The notes: generated by a model from the letters alone, not told the origin. A stretch of 64,000 nucleotides of DNA from Gigaspora margarita (GCA_009809945.1 WTPW01000984.1:43731-107730); one strand, 5' to 3'. Positions 32,164 through 43,603 are shown, counted from the stretch's first letter. Numbers and translations are program-made.

Positions 32164-32755
32164 TTTTTTCGTTTTTTTTAAATTAATTATTTGTTTTTTT
32201 TATTTTATTTTTAATTTTTTAATTTGTTTTAATTTTTTATTTTGTTTTAATTTTTTAATTTATTTTAATATTTTAAGTTGTTTTAATTTTTAATTTGTTT
32301 TAATTTTTTAATTTGTTTTAAATTTTAATTTTTTTAATTTTTTAATTTGTTTTAATTTTTTTATTTGATTTTTTTCATTTTTTTTTTAAAAATTAATTTA
32401 ATTTTATTTTTAAATTTTTTTTCATTTTTTTTTTGAAGTATTTTTTATTTTTTTATTTTTATTTTTTTATAGAGGGATGTTATTTTGGGTTTATACGGTA
32501 TGTAATTTTGAATTATATCATATATATACAGAAAAAATATCTAAANNNNNNTTTTTTTTTTGAAGTATTTTTTATTTTTTTATTAATTCAGTTTGATTTT
32601 TTTTAAAATTAATTTTATTTTTATTTTTTTAATTTGTTTTAATTTTATTTTTTAAATTATTTTTTTTTGTTATTTTGTTTTAAATTATTTTATCTTTTTT
32701 TAATTCATTTATTTTATTTAAAATATTTTATTTTATATTATTTTTTAAGAATAAA
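32160..32755 (+). repeat. T-rich low-complexity tract with assembly gap
   Basis: Degenerate 'ttttaattttttaatttg' repeats. Six N at 32546-32551. 'tgaagtattttttattt' occurs on both sides of the gap, so the gap may hide a collapsed or duplicated repeat. ORF 32066-32293 is an F-rich artefact. Confidence 0.8.
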
Positions 32756-33255
32756 TGCAATATCTCGCACCCTGCAATGTGCTTATATATCACACCCTAA
32801 TTTGATTGGCTAAATTTGTAGATCATTATTTTTTTAAAAAATAAACAAATTATTGTAAAAACTTTTAGGTTAGGGTTAGGTTAGAATTAGGTTAGAAGGT
32901 TTATTAAGAAATTCTTAAATTTCTTTGTGTTTATATATAAAATTTTGTGCTAAACAAGTTTACTTATCAGAAGTAAAAAGGTTGTCTTAATAAAATTTAA
33001 TAACATTCACAATTTTCATTTTTTTAACTCATTTTTTGACAATTTCTCTAAATTTTATCAAGACAATCTTTCTAAATCGACCAAGTAAACTTGTCAGTAC
33101 TAAATTTTGTATATAGGCGTGAAAAATTTTAAGATTTGTTTTAAAATTTTTTAGTGTAATTCTTAATCTAAAGAATTTTAACAAAAAATTGTTTATTATT
33201 TAAAAAAATAATCTGCAAATTTAACCAATCAAATTAGGGTGCAATATACAAGCAC

Positions 33256-34665
33256 TAGGTCTCCGCATGGGCCAGAGCTATCCATGGGTACCCTAAGAGT
33301 AGTACCACTAGGGCCAGGCTTGGACATCAAATTACAAACTCTAGAGCAGGATAGGGCTAAAAATTGCAGGCTCTTTATTATATGGGTAGGGATTGGGTAC
33401 TAGCACTACCTGGCCCATATACCCGTAGGGTAGCCCATTATACATGCACATGACTATCCACCAATTAAAATATATACTGATTGATAATCTTTTTTTTTTA
33501 GATATATAGCATTTTTTTGTGCGTAATATCTTGATCAAAAAAAGAAAAAACACTAGCCAGTTTACTTGCAAGAACAATACCTTGAACACTGAACTTTTTG
33601 CAAGTTTGTTATATTAGGTATACAACTTTATACAACTTCAAAATCTATATAAGCTTTTTTTTTAAGCATAAAAAACACTTTATAAATGCAGTAATTTTTT
33701 TTGTAATAACTTTAATCAGACAGGGAAAAAGTAATAGCTGGTGCACCTATAGAGTACCTATAGTATCTTGAAAGAATTACCAGTAAACAATAAACTTTTT
33801 TCAAATTCAGTAAGTTTATTAAATCAGGTGAATAATTTTTGCATAATTATATATATTAACTTTTTTTAATATATATTTAAAAATGGTTTCATAAATTGTA
33901 CTTTAGAAAAGCATAGCGATATACTTTGTATGAATAATACCCTAAAAACTTCATAAATCAAATAATTATCATATTTATAAAATAATTTATTAAATTTTAT
34001 TTATTATAATAATTATATCGTATATTGATCTTAAAAAATTTTTTAAATATGTTTTTAAATATATAAAAACTTTAAAAATACATCCTTTTAAGGTTAAAAT
34101 ATGTAATTTAAACCTATATTAGTCACATAATACATATTACAAATTGGGATAATGTTTTAAGGATTACAATAGCGAATGCATACTGTACCAACACATATTA
34201 ATATTAAGTCCGTGGGTACCCACGAGTACCCGTGGGCTTTAAGGGCCAGGTAGGGTATCAATTTTGGGCCCTAGAGTAAGGGTAAGGGCTTGGAGATTAA
34301 GCAGGACCCCGGACATATAGTACAGAGGTCATACATTATGCAATTCAGCAAAAACCCCCAAAATTTGAGAAGCAAAAAACAGTTTTTGGCAATTATCTTG
34401 GCATCCAGTGGTCCAATTTGAATGAACTTTTTTTTAAAATGAAGCTCTCAGTTAGGCGCATCTAACAAAAAAAACTTCATTCAATTCTGATTACTGGATC
34501 AGAAGTTATTTAAGTAAATAGATTTTGATGTTTTCAGCAAATTAGGTCAAAATTGGCCACAATCCAGTTATGACCTATATCAAAGATGTCCGGGGTCCTG
34601 ATTAAGCCTATTAATAAATGGGTAGGACTAGGATATTACTACTACCCAGCCCATGCGGAGGCCTA
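33256..34665. mobile_element. hAT-like element with 8-bp target duplication, carrying a nested MITE
   Basis: Inverted ends TAGGTCTCCGCATGGGC / GCCCATGCGGAGGCCTA, flanked by ACAAGCAC at 33248-33255 and 34666-34673. Subterminal GC-rich 'gggtacccacgagtacccgtgggc' clusters. About 1.1 kb without the nested 297-bp element at 34303-34599. No transposase ORF; ORF 33341-33589 (minus) is unconvincing. Confidence 0.95.
34303..34599 (+). mobile_element. AGGACCCCGG hAT-like MITE, copy 1 (297 bp)
   Basis: Inverted ends AGGACCCCGGACAT / ATGTCCGGGGTCCT, flanked by GATTAAGC at 34295-34302 and 34600-34607. Nearly identical to 36832-37130, with about a dozen differences seen by eye, so this is the youngest-looking family in the window. 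Confidence 0.95.
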
Positions 34666-34740
34666 ACAAGCACAACGCAAGGTGCAAAGCATATTAAATT
34701 TTATTTTTTATTTTTTTTTATTTTATATTTTCTGTATAAT

Positions 34741-34835
34741 CACGAAATAATGCATAGGTTGTTATTTCAAATTTTGGTCTGAATTAAGCTTAATTTAGGC
34801 CAAAATTTGGAACTATAACCTATTGTATTATTTCT
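34741..34835. mobile_element. 116-bp palindromic MITE family, copy 3
   Basis: CACGAAATAATGCATAGGTT ... centre TGAATTAAGCTTAATTTAGG ... AACCTATTGTATTATTTC. Same centre and arms as copies at 13337, 18260 and 36411. Confidence 0.85.
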
Positions 34836-35408
34836 TACTTTTTTTATATTTGTTTTGCTAGAGAACATAAGGGGTGATATTAGCTGAAAAATTAATTAAC
34901 AATAATTTCTGTAATTTCATAGATATATTATATGTTTACCAGATAGTCACTTGTTATATTTAATCAATAAATCCTGGATCAGTTTGAAAATCAAAACAAA
35001 TAATGATCATGTGATGCGAGACCAAAGGAATATCAAAGATTTTAATATATAGATTACTGTAGCTAAGTTTGCATGCATTTGAATTACCATGATTCTACAA
35101 TAAATTATTAAAAAATTCTCTTACAAAACTTGCTCACTATTTGAGTAAGATTAAGTTAGCCTTTATTAAAATTATTAAAATTCTATTATGAGTTATTGTA
35201 AACAATTCTGTTACAAAATATACTCATTATCTTAGTGATTCATAGTATGCAATAAATTACTATTATGAGTTGTTGCAAAATAGTTTGTTACAGAACTTAT
35301 TATTACTCTTTTTAATATACAGAATTAGATTAGTTTGCAATAGGTTGAGTTAGTTTATATTGGAATTATTATAGTTTCTGTCATAAGATACTATAAAAAT
35401 TTATTATA
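34836..35408. other. AT-rich stretch with degenerate ~100-bp repeats
   Basis: Tandem-like copies of 'aattattataa...tctgttacaaaacttactcattattctagt' (35080-35400). No ORF of interest. Confidence 0.5.
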
Positions 35409-35657
35409 GTGCACTGACCAAAGTACTTCCTTTTTCAATATCCCTTATTGCAAAGTACCCAGTGCAATATGAAACCTCTATTAATTAAATATAGGTTTTT
35501 TTAAATTTTTAAACTACTCATTGTAAGTGCAAAATATATATATGCTTAAACTTTTTTTTCTTGCAACACTGACCTGCTGCTGTAAATATACTCTGGTCTT
35601 TTGTAAGTTTTTTTTATAGGTAAATTGCATTGTATCCGGGTACTTTGGTCAGTGCAC
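35409..35657. mobile_element. Foldback MITE, 250-310 bp family, copy 3 (TA target)
   Basis: Perfect inverted ends GTGCACTGACCAAAGTAC / GTACTTTGGTCAGTGCAC, flanked by TA at 35407-35408 and 35658-35659. The interior 'aaacctctattaattaaata' links it to the copies at 11033 and 16821. Confidence 0.92.
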
Positions 35658-35659
35658 TA

Positions 35660-36339
35660 CAGTAGTTACAAACCTTACTATTTTGGTAAACCATAGCATG
35701 CAACTCACTAATGAATGCTATTAATATTATCTATATCTCAGTTAATCTAAAATATATATATCAAAAAATCAATTTTAAAAAATCAAGATAACAACTAAAA
35801 ATATAAATAAAAATAACTGGTTATTCCTGTATCTTTGATTTTCACATTTTAATTTTTATATATTGATTATTAATTCACAGATCAATTATGAATTATAATG
35901 ATTATTATAATTTTAGTCATGCATATTATAGTTAATAATCATAAAATTAGCTAATCAATTTTATAAGTTGTATAAAGGCATATAGGCATTATTTTATAAT
36001 ATAAAAAAAAATAAATAAAATAAATAAATAAAAATAAAATTATAGATTTTTGTTTTGATAAAAACAAATCACAACTGAATCACAATACTGTATTATTATA
36101 CATAAAACTGAAATAACAAAGTTAAAATGCAATTCTTTGCAAATTGGTTACATAGATCAATTATAAATATATAATAATAGCAGATGATTCGAGAATTATT
36201 CAACTATCTAATATACAGTTTTTTTGAATATGTATATACATATATATATATATATAATATAGTAATATATGTATGTATATACATATATACATAATATAGT
36301 AATATATGTATGTATATATATATATAGTATAGTAATATA
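35660..36339. repeat. AT-rich repeats including (TA)n microsatellites
   Basis: A segment at 35690-35850 recurs at about 49200-49330 ('aactcactaatg(a/c)atg(c/t)tatta' then 'tatatctcagttaatcta'). At 36225-36330 are TATATGTATG-type microsatellites that also border the outer palindrome of the following nest. Confidence 0.6.
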
Positions 36340-36410
36340 TCAGTCATCTAATATGTCATATATAAATTTTTTACATATAAAATTTTAAATAATTATATAT
36401 AAAATTACTA

Positions 36411-36524
36411 CTGTATTGTTACAAAATAATGGGCACAGGTGTTATTTAGAGGTTTGGTCTGAATTAAGCTTAATTTAGACCAAAATTTGTAATTTCACCC
36501 TCATGTTATTTCGTGACAATACAG
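36411..36524. mobile_element. 116-bp palindromic MITE family, copy 4 (TA target)
   Basis: Inverted ends CTGTATTGTTACAAAATAA / TTATTTCGTGACAATACAG with centre TGAATTAAGCTTAATTTAGA. TA at 36409-36410 and 36525-36526. Confidence 0.9.
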
Positions 36525-36531
36525 TATAAAC

Positions 36532-38517
36532 TAGTGGCAAATAAAAATTCTGTGCCAGGCTTTGTCGATCATGTGGCGCAGCAAAAATTCTTTAAAATTC
36601 AGTTATATTAGGGTTATGGTTAGGGTCATGTATCATATTGAGAGTTTATATAGTAAAATTGTCCAACGAAAACTTTTTGTTAGAGCACTAAAGGCGTTTT
36701 CTTATGCAAAATTTCAAGAAATAAGCGATTTTTAACAAAACGAATGTTTGTTTTGAAATTTCCCGATTGTGTTATGTTACACTTGATCTTTGGAATCTGA
36801 TTTGTGGATCAGAAGATCTGTGCCACATGATAGGACCCCGGACATATAGTACAGAGGTCATACATTACGCAATTCAGCAAAAACCCCCCCGAAATTTGAG
36901 AAGCAAAAAAACAGTTTTTGGCAATTATCTTGGCATCCAGTAGTCCAATTTGAATGAACTTTTTTTAAAATGAAGCTCTCAGTGAGGCGCATCTAACAAA
37001 AAAAAGTTCATTCAATTCTGATTACTGGATCAGAAGTTATTTAAGTAAATAGATTTTGACATTTTTAGCAAATTAGGTCAAAATTGGCCAAAATCCAGTT
37101 ATGACCTATATCAAAGATGTCCGGGGTCCTCACATGATTGACAAAACCTGGCACAGAATTTGTGTTTGCAAACCAGTGATGTTAAATAACCTGGTCATTT
37201 GAAAAATTTTTAAATGATCTCAAATAACCTAAAATGACCAGTCATTATAGGTCATTTGAATTTTGGGTCATTTGCAAATGACTCGTGACCAAATGACCAT
37301 GGTCATTTGCAAATGACTGGGGTCATTTGAAGGTCATTTGGGTTATTAGTAGTGGTATGGTAGTCAAAATCTATGTAAACTTGATGATTAACATACAATC
37401 GCCCGTTAACATGTTAGTACGATACATATTAAGGGTAAGAATTATAAAATTCTAGATAGCACATCAACGTGGCATCTACTAATTTTGTGGGTAATGCAAA
37501 CTCCTGAAGAGGGAATAGCCAATCAGAGAGTGCAAAATTTGACTATTCCAGATCAGCCTGACAAAGAATCCGAACACGTGCAAAAGAAGAAAAAAGCGAA
37601 AACTAATATTTAAATATGAAATCTTAAATATTGTAAGAATCACTCTAACCCTATAGTCTCTAACCTCAAGACCCTAACCCTAAATTTTTATCTCATGCAC
37701 TTAGTTTATTTATAAAATTGGAGATCCTTTTTTGGTTTGTATTACTCACACAAATAAGTAAAATGCGTCAATGTGTTGGGTTTAGTAGTGTTAGAAAGCA
37801 CGTTAATGTGCTAAATAACATGTTAATGTGTCATATATTAAATTCAAATGTATATAAATAAATAAATTTGACTTCAAACGGGAAGTTTTTACTAATTTAA
37901 TTTTAATTAATTAAAAATCTTCTTTTGATATAAATTTGCACAATTCCTGACATACTTTTGATACATATCATAAACCTCATTATATATGTATGTTGTGAGG
38001 TCTAAATGAATCCTTCATGTAAGTAAGACTAACTAAAATCAACTAAACTACTCTAACAATAGTAAGGTTTCGATTGAGGTGTGGATAGACTTGATCCAAG
38101 TAACTAGGGTCGAATAGAGCTCTAGATTATATCACAAGGCTCTAACATGAGGTCACGGGATTAAAATCGATGGTTAAAATTATTAACGCATGTAATCATG
38201 GAGCTTTGAAATCAATCACAGTAATTTAGTACAGGACAACCCAGCTTTTGTTTAAAGGTAAATATTACTTTTGAGAACTATAGTAAATGGACATAAAAGA
38301 TTATAAATTGACTAAATCTTAGCGTGAGTATTAAATATTTAATATTTTGAATTATTGTTGACTTTGAATTTTGTAATTTAATCAAGTTTTAATTAATTGT
38401 TATTTCCACCAATAAAATTCAAATGACCCAATAGGTCATTTCATTCCTGAAATAACCCAATGACCAGTCATTGGTCATTTGGTCATTTGGGTCATTTCAG
38501 GTCATTTAACATCACTG
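36532..38517. mobile_element. Composite block flanked by 8-bp duplication GTATAAAC
   Basis: GTATAAAC lies at 36524-36531 and 38518-38525. The left part (36532-about 37178) is an inverted-repeat element with TTCTGTGCCAGG arms. The right part (about 37174-38517) has its own inverted ends CCAGTGATGTTAAAT / ATTTAACATCACTGG and arrays of GGTCATTTG units. The outer ends share only TAGTG/CAGTG, so this may be one hAT-like insertion or two fused elements. Noncoding; a telomere-like TTAGGG run is at 36608-36628. Confidence 0.7.
36832..37130 (+). mobile_element. AGGACCCCGG hAT-like MITE, copy 2 (299 bp)
   Basis: Same terminal inverted repeats as 34303-34599, flanked by a different 8-bp duplication, CACATGAT at 36824-36831 and 37131-37138. 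Insertion at an unrelated target with near-identical body sequence shows genuine transposition. Confidence 0.95.
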
Positions 38518-38520
38518 GTA

Positions 38521-39350
38521 TAAACTTTAAAGCTTTGATATTTTTCTATCTACATATTAGTTTAAAATTAAATTTCACAATTATATAGAGCAAAAGGTAG
38601 GGAATAAAAATAACTTTTTTGCCAAGTTACAGTTTTGCTATTTTTATACAAATTAAAAATGTAACTTGGCCAAAAACAAATATTTTTTGATTTGAAATAA
38701 TAAATATATATAAAAAAAATATACTTTAAACAATTTTATTTAGAAGACAGAAGTAGATTATCTATGTACTAAATTTAAAATTTTTACTTTACCTTTTCAA
38801 TATAAAATGTTTTTTTATTAGATAACTACTTTGAGCTCTTAAGCAAAGTTGTTTGGCATGTAATTCTACTTATACTAAAGTCAAAATGCATTTTCTTAGA
38901 CCTTTTACTAAGTAAAAAATAGGGTTAAAGTTAGAAAAAATATTTTTATCTAAAAAATTTTTTTAGGAAAATTTTTTTTCTAAATTTAACCCTATTTTTT
39001 ACTTAGTAAAAATTCTGAAAAAATGCATTTTGACTTTAGTATAAGTAGAATTGCATGCTAAACAACTTTGCTTAATTAAATTTAGCATATAGATAACACA
39101 TTTTTTTACAAGATACCTACTTTTGTCTCCTAAGTAAAGTTGTTCAAAACATGTTTATATATATATTTATTATCTCAAAATTGGAAAATATTTGTTTTTG
39201 GCCAAATTATGTTTTTGATTTGTACAAAAATAACAGAACTGTGACTTGGCAAGTAAGGTTTTTTTATTCACTACCTTTTGCTTTATGTAATTGTGAACTT
39301 TAATTTTAAATTAATATATAGGTTGAGAAACATCAAAGCTTCAAAGTTTA
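38521..39350. mobile_element. 830-bp palindromic element (TA target)
   Basis: TATAAACTTTAAAGCTTTGA at the left, complement ending 'atcaaagcttcaaagttta' at the right; arms continue through 'gccaagttacag', 'aagcaaagttgtttggcatg' and 'tgcattttgactttagtata' to a centre near 38955-38975. TA at 38519-38520 and 39351-39352. No coding potential. Confidence 0.9.
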
Positions 39351-39455
39351 TAGTAATTTTATATATAATTTTTTAAAATTTTATATAAACCAAATTTATA
39401 CCTAATATTGTGTAACAAATCAGATGACTAATATGTATGTATATATATATATATT

Positions 39456-39858
39456 GGGTTCCAAATCGAGTGACCTGGTTTTGCATGCCATATTTGGTCA
39501 AAATTTTTAAAATTCTGGCTTTTTCAATTATCTCCTTATTAATAATAAAATTTACAAATAAATAATAATTCTATATAGATTATTACAAATGTTCTCAGAT
39601 TTTCTATTATTTTCAAGCTATCTAATTTATAAAAATAAAAAAAACAGGTCACGGTTACCCGGTTGATCCATTTTGTTTGATTTTAGAATTTAGATAACTC
39701 AAAAACTAATATGAGGATTACAAAACTCTATCTAGAAATTTGTAGAAAAGTTACTCTTCTGCAATTTTGATAATAATTAAAAATAGCTTAAAAAGATCAG
39801 TTTTCTAAAATTATTAATTAAATATAGTAAAAAAAAAGGGTCAAAAAGCTTGGAACCC
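39456..39858. mobile_element. Element with GGGTTCCAA inverted ends
   Basis: GGGTTCCAAATCGAGTGACC at the left; CTTGGAACCC at the right. It is inserted within a (TA)n microsatellite that continues on both sides, so the exact target duplication cannot be read. Confidence 0.65.
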
Positions 39859-40140
39859 TATATATATATAAATAATATAGTAATATATGTATAACTAATG
39901 ATATATAATAATTTATAGATAACTATTTCAAAAAAGTCAAATAAACAATAATTATTTTTTTACACAGTTATATGAACATACTAGTACAAAAATACAAAAA
40001 TATATAATACAATATACAATATAATAAGTACTATATACAACTAGCTATACTTCAACTTTGGTTGCCTATTTAAATAGCTATTCAAAGGTTTTATACTAGA
40101 AAAACAGGAGCTGTTGTAAGTCTGAAGCAAATTAAAAAAA

Positions 40141-40380
40141 AGTTGTTGTGATTGGTCATATGTGTGGACAGACAGACAAATTTGATAAGACCTCTAGTAT
40201 ATGCAGATCATTAATCATGTGGGTGGACAGCTGGACAAAATTTGCTAAAGCCTTTAGTATATATAAATCATTGATCATGTGGGCGAACAGACAGACAAAA
40301 TCTGCTAAGGCCCCTAGTGTGTGTAGATCATTGATCACATGGGTGAACAGACAGACAAAAATTGCTAATGACCTGTAAAT
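40141..40380 (+). repeat. 60-bp tandem repeat array, left (4 units)
   Basis: Units of exactly 60 bp with consensus 'gatcattgatcatgtggg(t/c)gaacagacagacaaaa(t)ttgctaaggcc'. Oriented opposite to the array at 41258-41510. The ORFs over this block on both strands translate the repeat only. Confidence 0.93.
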
Positions 40381-41257
40381 ATGAGTTCTCCGCTTCACTT
40401 CGGACAACTAGTACTATATTTACATCTCATATACTAGTATTGCCTATTAAACTCTCTGATCATTGTCTCCTGCTAGTTTGTTCTATATCACTAAAATACT
40501 GTTTTAAATTCTTTTTGACACTCTCAGGGCTAGTTGATTCTTGTATCAAACTTGGTAAAGCAGCCCCTATTCACACAGGTATTTACCTATACTTTAGTAA
40601 CTTGTGCATTTACTATAGCTTATACTTGCAGTTAGGATTATCTTAAACTACTACTGTTATTTACTTTTGCTCTTGCAAAAGTTTGCCTAATTCTAGTATT
40701 ACTTCTATTTCTCTTCTAGTTTTCTTATTTCTGGTTACATCCTTTATTTTTGGTTGTATCTCTTATTTCTGGTTGCATTTTTTATTTCTAATCATATTGC
40801 TTCTTCTGTTACTTTCCTACTTCCAATCTATAGATCTAAAATAGTTAGTTTGCCTGGCTTTATGTGCTTTATAGTCTCTCTTCTTTCAGTATATGCTTCT
40901 AAAACATATATTCTTTTTCTCTAGTATAACTTTAGTGGTCCAATTAGTAGAGTTCTCCAACTCTTTTGTTATAAGTTTGCTTTCAGTTAAAATACTTCTG
41001 GTTAGAACATTTCAAGTCAGAATGCTTTTGATAGTTTCATCTAATTCCTGTTCAAGTACTGCCAAAAGTCTGACTACTTCATTGTTTGTGTCTTGCCAAA
41101 TAGATTTTCATTTTTTCAGTTTCTTAGATTTTTATACCTGAAAGCTCCTATAGAATCATATAATTTTCAAAAAAGTAAATATATAGTATACTATAAATTT
41201 AAAAGAGATAGAAATTTTATTGTCTAGAGCAAAGCAAAGACTCTTATTTTAAATTAC
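40381..41257 (-). other. Unique core between two inverted 60-bp repeat arrays
   Basis: GC content is visibly higher than in the flanks. On the minus strand several frames give long protein-like stretches with few stops (see the relic at 40826-41107), and another reads ALPSLIQESTSPESVKKNLK near 40470-40590. The plus-strand ORFs 40362-40646 and 40893-41141 are probably shadows of this decayed minus-strand gene. Confidence 0.5.
40826..41107 (-). pseudogene. Decayed coding relic inside foldback-like unit
   Basis: The minus strand reads SIWQDTNNEVVRLLAVLEQE, then LDETIKSILT, a stop, NVLTRSILTESKLITKELEN, STNWTTKVILEKKN, a second stop and KKRDYKAHKARQTNYF. Three blocks in the same frame separated by single stop codons indicate a former gene with a helical, probably coiled-coil protein. 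Further down (40690-40820) repeated 'aaccagaaataaga' units give K/N/R-rich low complexity. I do not recognise the family. The position between inverted terminal arrays suggests it was cargo of, or encoded by, the mobile unit. Confidence 0.5.
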
Positions 41258-41510
41258 TAGCAATTTTTGTCTGTCTGTTTACTCATATGATCAATGATCT
41301 ATATATATTAAAGGCCTTAACAAATTTTGTCTGTCTGTCTGCCTATATGATCAATGATCTACATATACTAGATGCCTTAGCAAATTTTGTCTATCTGTTT
41401 GCCTCTGAGATCAATAACCTATATATACTAAAGGCCTTAGCAGATTTTGTCTATCTGTCTGCTCATATGATTAATAATTTCAAAAAATTTTGTTTGTCTG
41501 TTCACCAATA
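41258..41510 (-). repeat. 60-bp tandem repeat array, right (about 4-5 units, inverted)
   Basis: Units with 'ttttgtctgtctgtttgcctatatgatcaatgatct', the complement of the left array, again at 60-bp period. The ORF 41287-41511 is a translation of the repeat. Confidence 0.93.
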
Positions 41511-41511
41511 A

Positions 41512-42374
41512 CCATCTTAACAATAAATTAGCTTTTTTTAATTCATTCTGGATTTACAATAGCACATGTTTTCTTAGTTAATTAAATAATTCTTGAAACA
41601 AGGGCAAGTTTAAAAGTAGAGTATAATGACATTATTTTTACTATGAAATTTATTATTATAATTTTTGATAATATAAAATGTCTATTATAATATGTTATTG
41701 AATATTCTAGATTTTTTATTTACTATCAAAAAAACTGGTTGTAAACTTGTATTGTCTATCATGAAAAATTTTCTATCGCAACTATTCTTTTAAAAAATTA
41801 AATATAAAATATTAAATTTTTTGCTTCAAAATAAAAATTCAAATATTGAAAATACTGTAAATATAATTTTTTTATAATGTAAACAAAATACATTTTATTT
41901 AACTATAGTAATAAGTTTTTTGTATGCTGTGCTATATAATATGACAATTTACTATTATTAAAAATAATTAATCTACACTCTACTCTTAAAATAAAATATT
42001 CTTGAAATTTTATATTTAAAGGTTTTTAAGATTAATTAATTGCTAATCTGGATAAAATTAGCATTATTTCTAAATTTGAAATTAGGGCAGAACAAATATA
42101 TAAACAATATAGTACAAAATCTGAATCTGAGTTAATTTGCATTAAATTATTTCAAAAAAATTCTGGTTTAAACATACTATTCTATTAACTATAGTATGTA
42201 GTTAAAATTAAGTTAGTTTGTATTAAAATTATATTACTATGAAATTCTACTACAGAATTCATACTCTATTCTAGTAATCACAGTACATGGTTGAGCTAGT
42301 TTTTATTAGAATTATTGTGATTTTTATATAAGTTTTTATAAATAATTCTATTCTAAAATTTGTTTGCTATACTA
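41512..42374. other. AT-rich stretch, no supported gene
   Basis: Low-complexity A/T sequence ending in copies of the degenerate ~100-bp repeat (42180-42370). Confidence 0.5.
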
Positions 42375-42891
42375 CAGTGTGGAACACTTAGAGACAGCAA
42401 TAAAATGGCTAATTTTTAAAAGCTAATAACTTATGATACAGAAAAGATACAGAAAAAAAAAGAAGCCACTGTTTTAAAGCTAAATCAATTTACTACAAAA
42501 TAGTGGCCTTAATTTTTTTAAAAAATTATTTGTTATCAAGTTATTAGAGTTTAAAATTCTGTGTTTTTTATATGAACGACCCAAAATAGGACATATAAAA
42601 AATTTTTTTATTGGATATAAAGAATAGGTGTTTATAATTGCAAAACAATAATTTAAAATATATTTTAATAATAAATATTGACTTGTAATTTAAGTTGTAA
42701 TAATATAAATTTATATAATTATTTTTTAGTCATACATCTTTTTTTAAGTAACCAATCAAATTACAGAAAATACATCCAATCAAAATTTAGAAAATTATAA
42801 AATATCAAAAATTAATCATTTGAATAATTTTAAAATTATTAAATTTTAAATTTCAAAATAGGACATTTCCATCTCTAAGTATCCCTTACTA
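42375..42891. mobile_element. Inverted-repeat element, TA target (517 bp)
   Basis: CAGTGTGGAACACTTAGAGACAG against TAGTAAGGGATACTTAGAGATGG at the other end; 'aataggacat' occurs internally and near the right end. TA at 42373-42374 and 42892-42893. Noncoding. Confidence 0.7.
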
Positions 42892-43600
42892 TAGTAATTG
42901 CAATATGCAATGGGTTAGCTTGAATTAATATGAGCTAACTATAAAAAGTCTGTTACAAATCTTATAATTCGAATAACAAATAATATGTGGCTAAAAGTTA
43001 TCAGAAATCCAATTGTTAAAATAAGTGTTAAAAGAGAAAATCTAAAATTTTAATTTTCAAAATTTACTTTGAAAAAATTTTATCAAATACTTATAAATAC
43101 ATTTTTATAAACAAAATAAATCTATTTCAAAAATAAATTATTAAAAAATTTTTTACAATCTTACTTGACATATAATATTGATTAATATTGTTAATTTTGT
43201 ATAAAAATGTAATTTTATTGTAAATTACTATAAAAATTCTGTCACAAAATCCTATCACTATTCAGCAACTACAGTATATAGTTAAAAATTGAATCAATTT
43301 GCAATAAAAGCATTATTAGTTACTGTAAAAAATTTTGGTACAAACTTTACTTATTATTTCAGTAATATGTAGCATGTAATTATAGATAAGCTATTATAGT
43401 TTATATTAGTAATAATAAAAAGATGAATTAATTTGTATCAGCATTATTATAATTACTATCATGAATTGCTATTAAAAGAATTATTGTAAAAAATTCTCAT
43501 ACAAAACTTGTGCATCATTCTAATAATCATAATATGAGATTAAGGTTGAGTTAGTTTATATTGAATTATTATAGTTTTTATTATAAGTTACTTTATTATT
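42892..43600. repeat. Degenerate ~100-bp tandem repeats
   Basis: Successive copies of 'gttagtttatattagaattattataattactgt...tgttacaaaactt'. No coding potential. Confidence 0.5.
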
Positions 43601-43603
43601 TAG

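Larger units (their letters stand above)
32756..34694. mobile_element. Palindromic element split in its right arm by a hAT insertion
   Basis: Left end CGCACCCTGCAATGTGCTTA then TATATCACACCCTAATTTGA. The right arm complement reads the same in two pieces, ...GGGTGCAATATACAAGCAC at 33238-33255 and AACGCAAGGTGCAAAGCATA at 34674-34693. Joining across 33256-34673 restores the arm. A telomere-like TTAGG block lies at 32871-32901, and an inner hairpin 'aagtttacttatc...aagtaaacttgtc' at about 32957-33105. Confidence 0.9.
36340..39440. mobile_element. Outer palindrome of a four-level TE nest
   Basis: The left arm (about 36340-36410, AGTCATCTAATATGTC ... ATATATAAAATTACTA) and right arm (about 39351-39440, complement) would meet as AAAATTACTAGTAATTTT if the intervening DNA were removed. 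Within are a 116-bp MITE (36411-36524), an 8-bp-TSD block (36532-38517) that itself contains a MITE (36832-37130), and an 830-bp palindrome (38521-39350). Confidence 0.85.

Noticed and set aside
32066..32293. 75-aa ORF ending in F/N/L repeats
   Set aside because: It runs from the end of a palindrome into a T-rich low-complexity tract.
40148..40407. Overlapping ORFs on both strands in 60-bp repeats, and 41287-41511
   Set aside because: The repeat period is a multiple of three, so frames stay open on both strands without selection. These are translations of the minisatellite.
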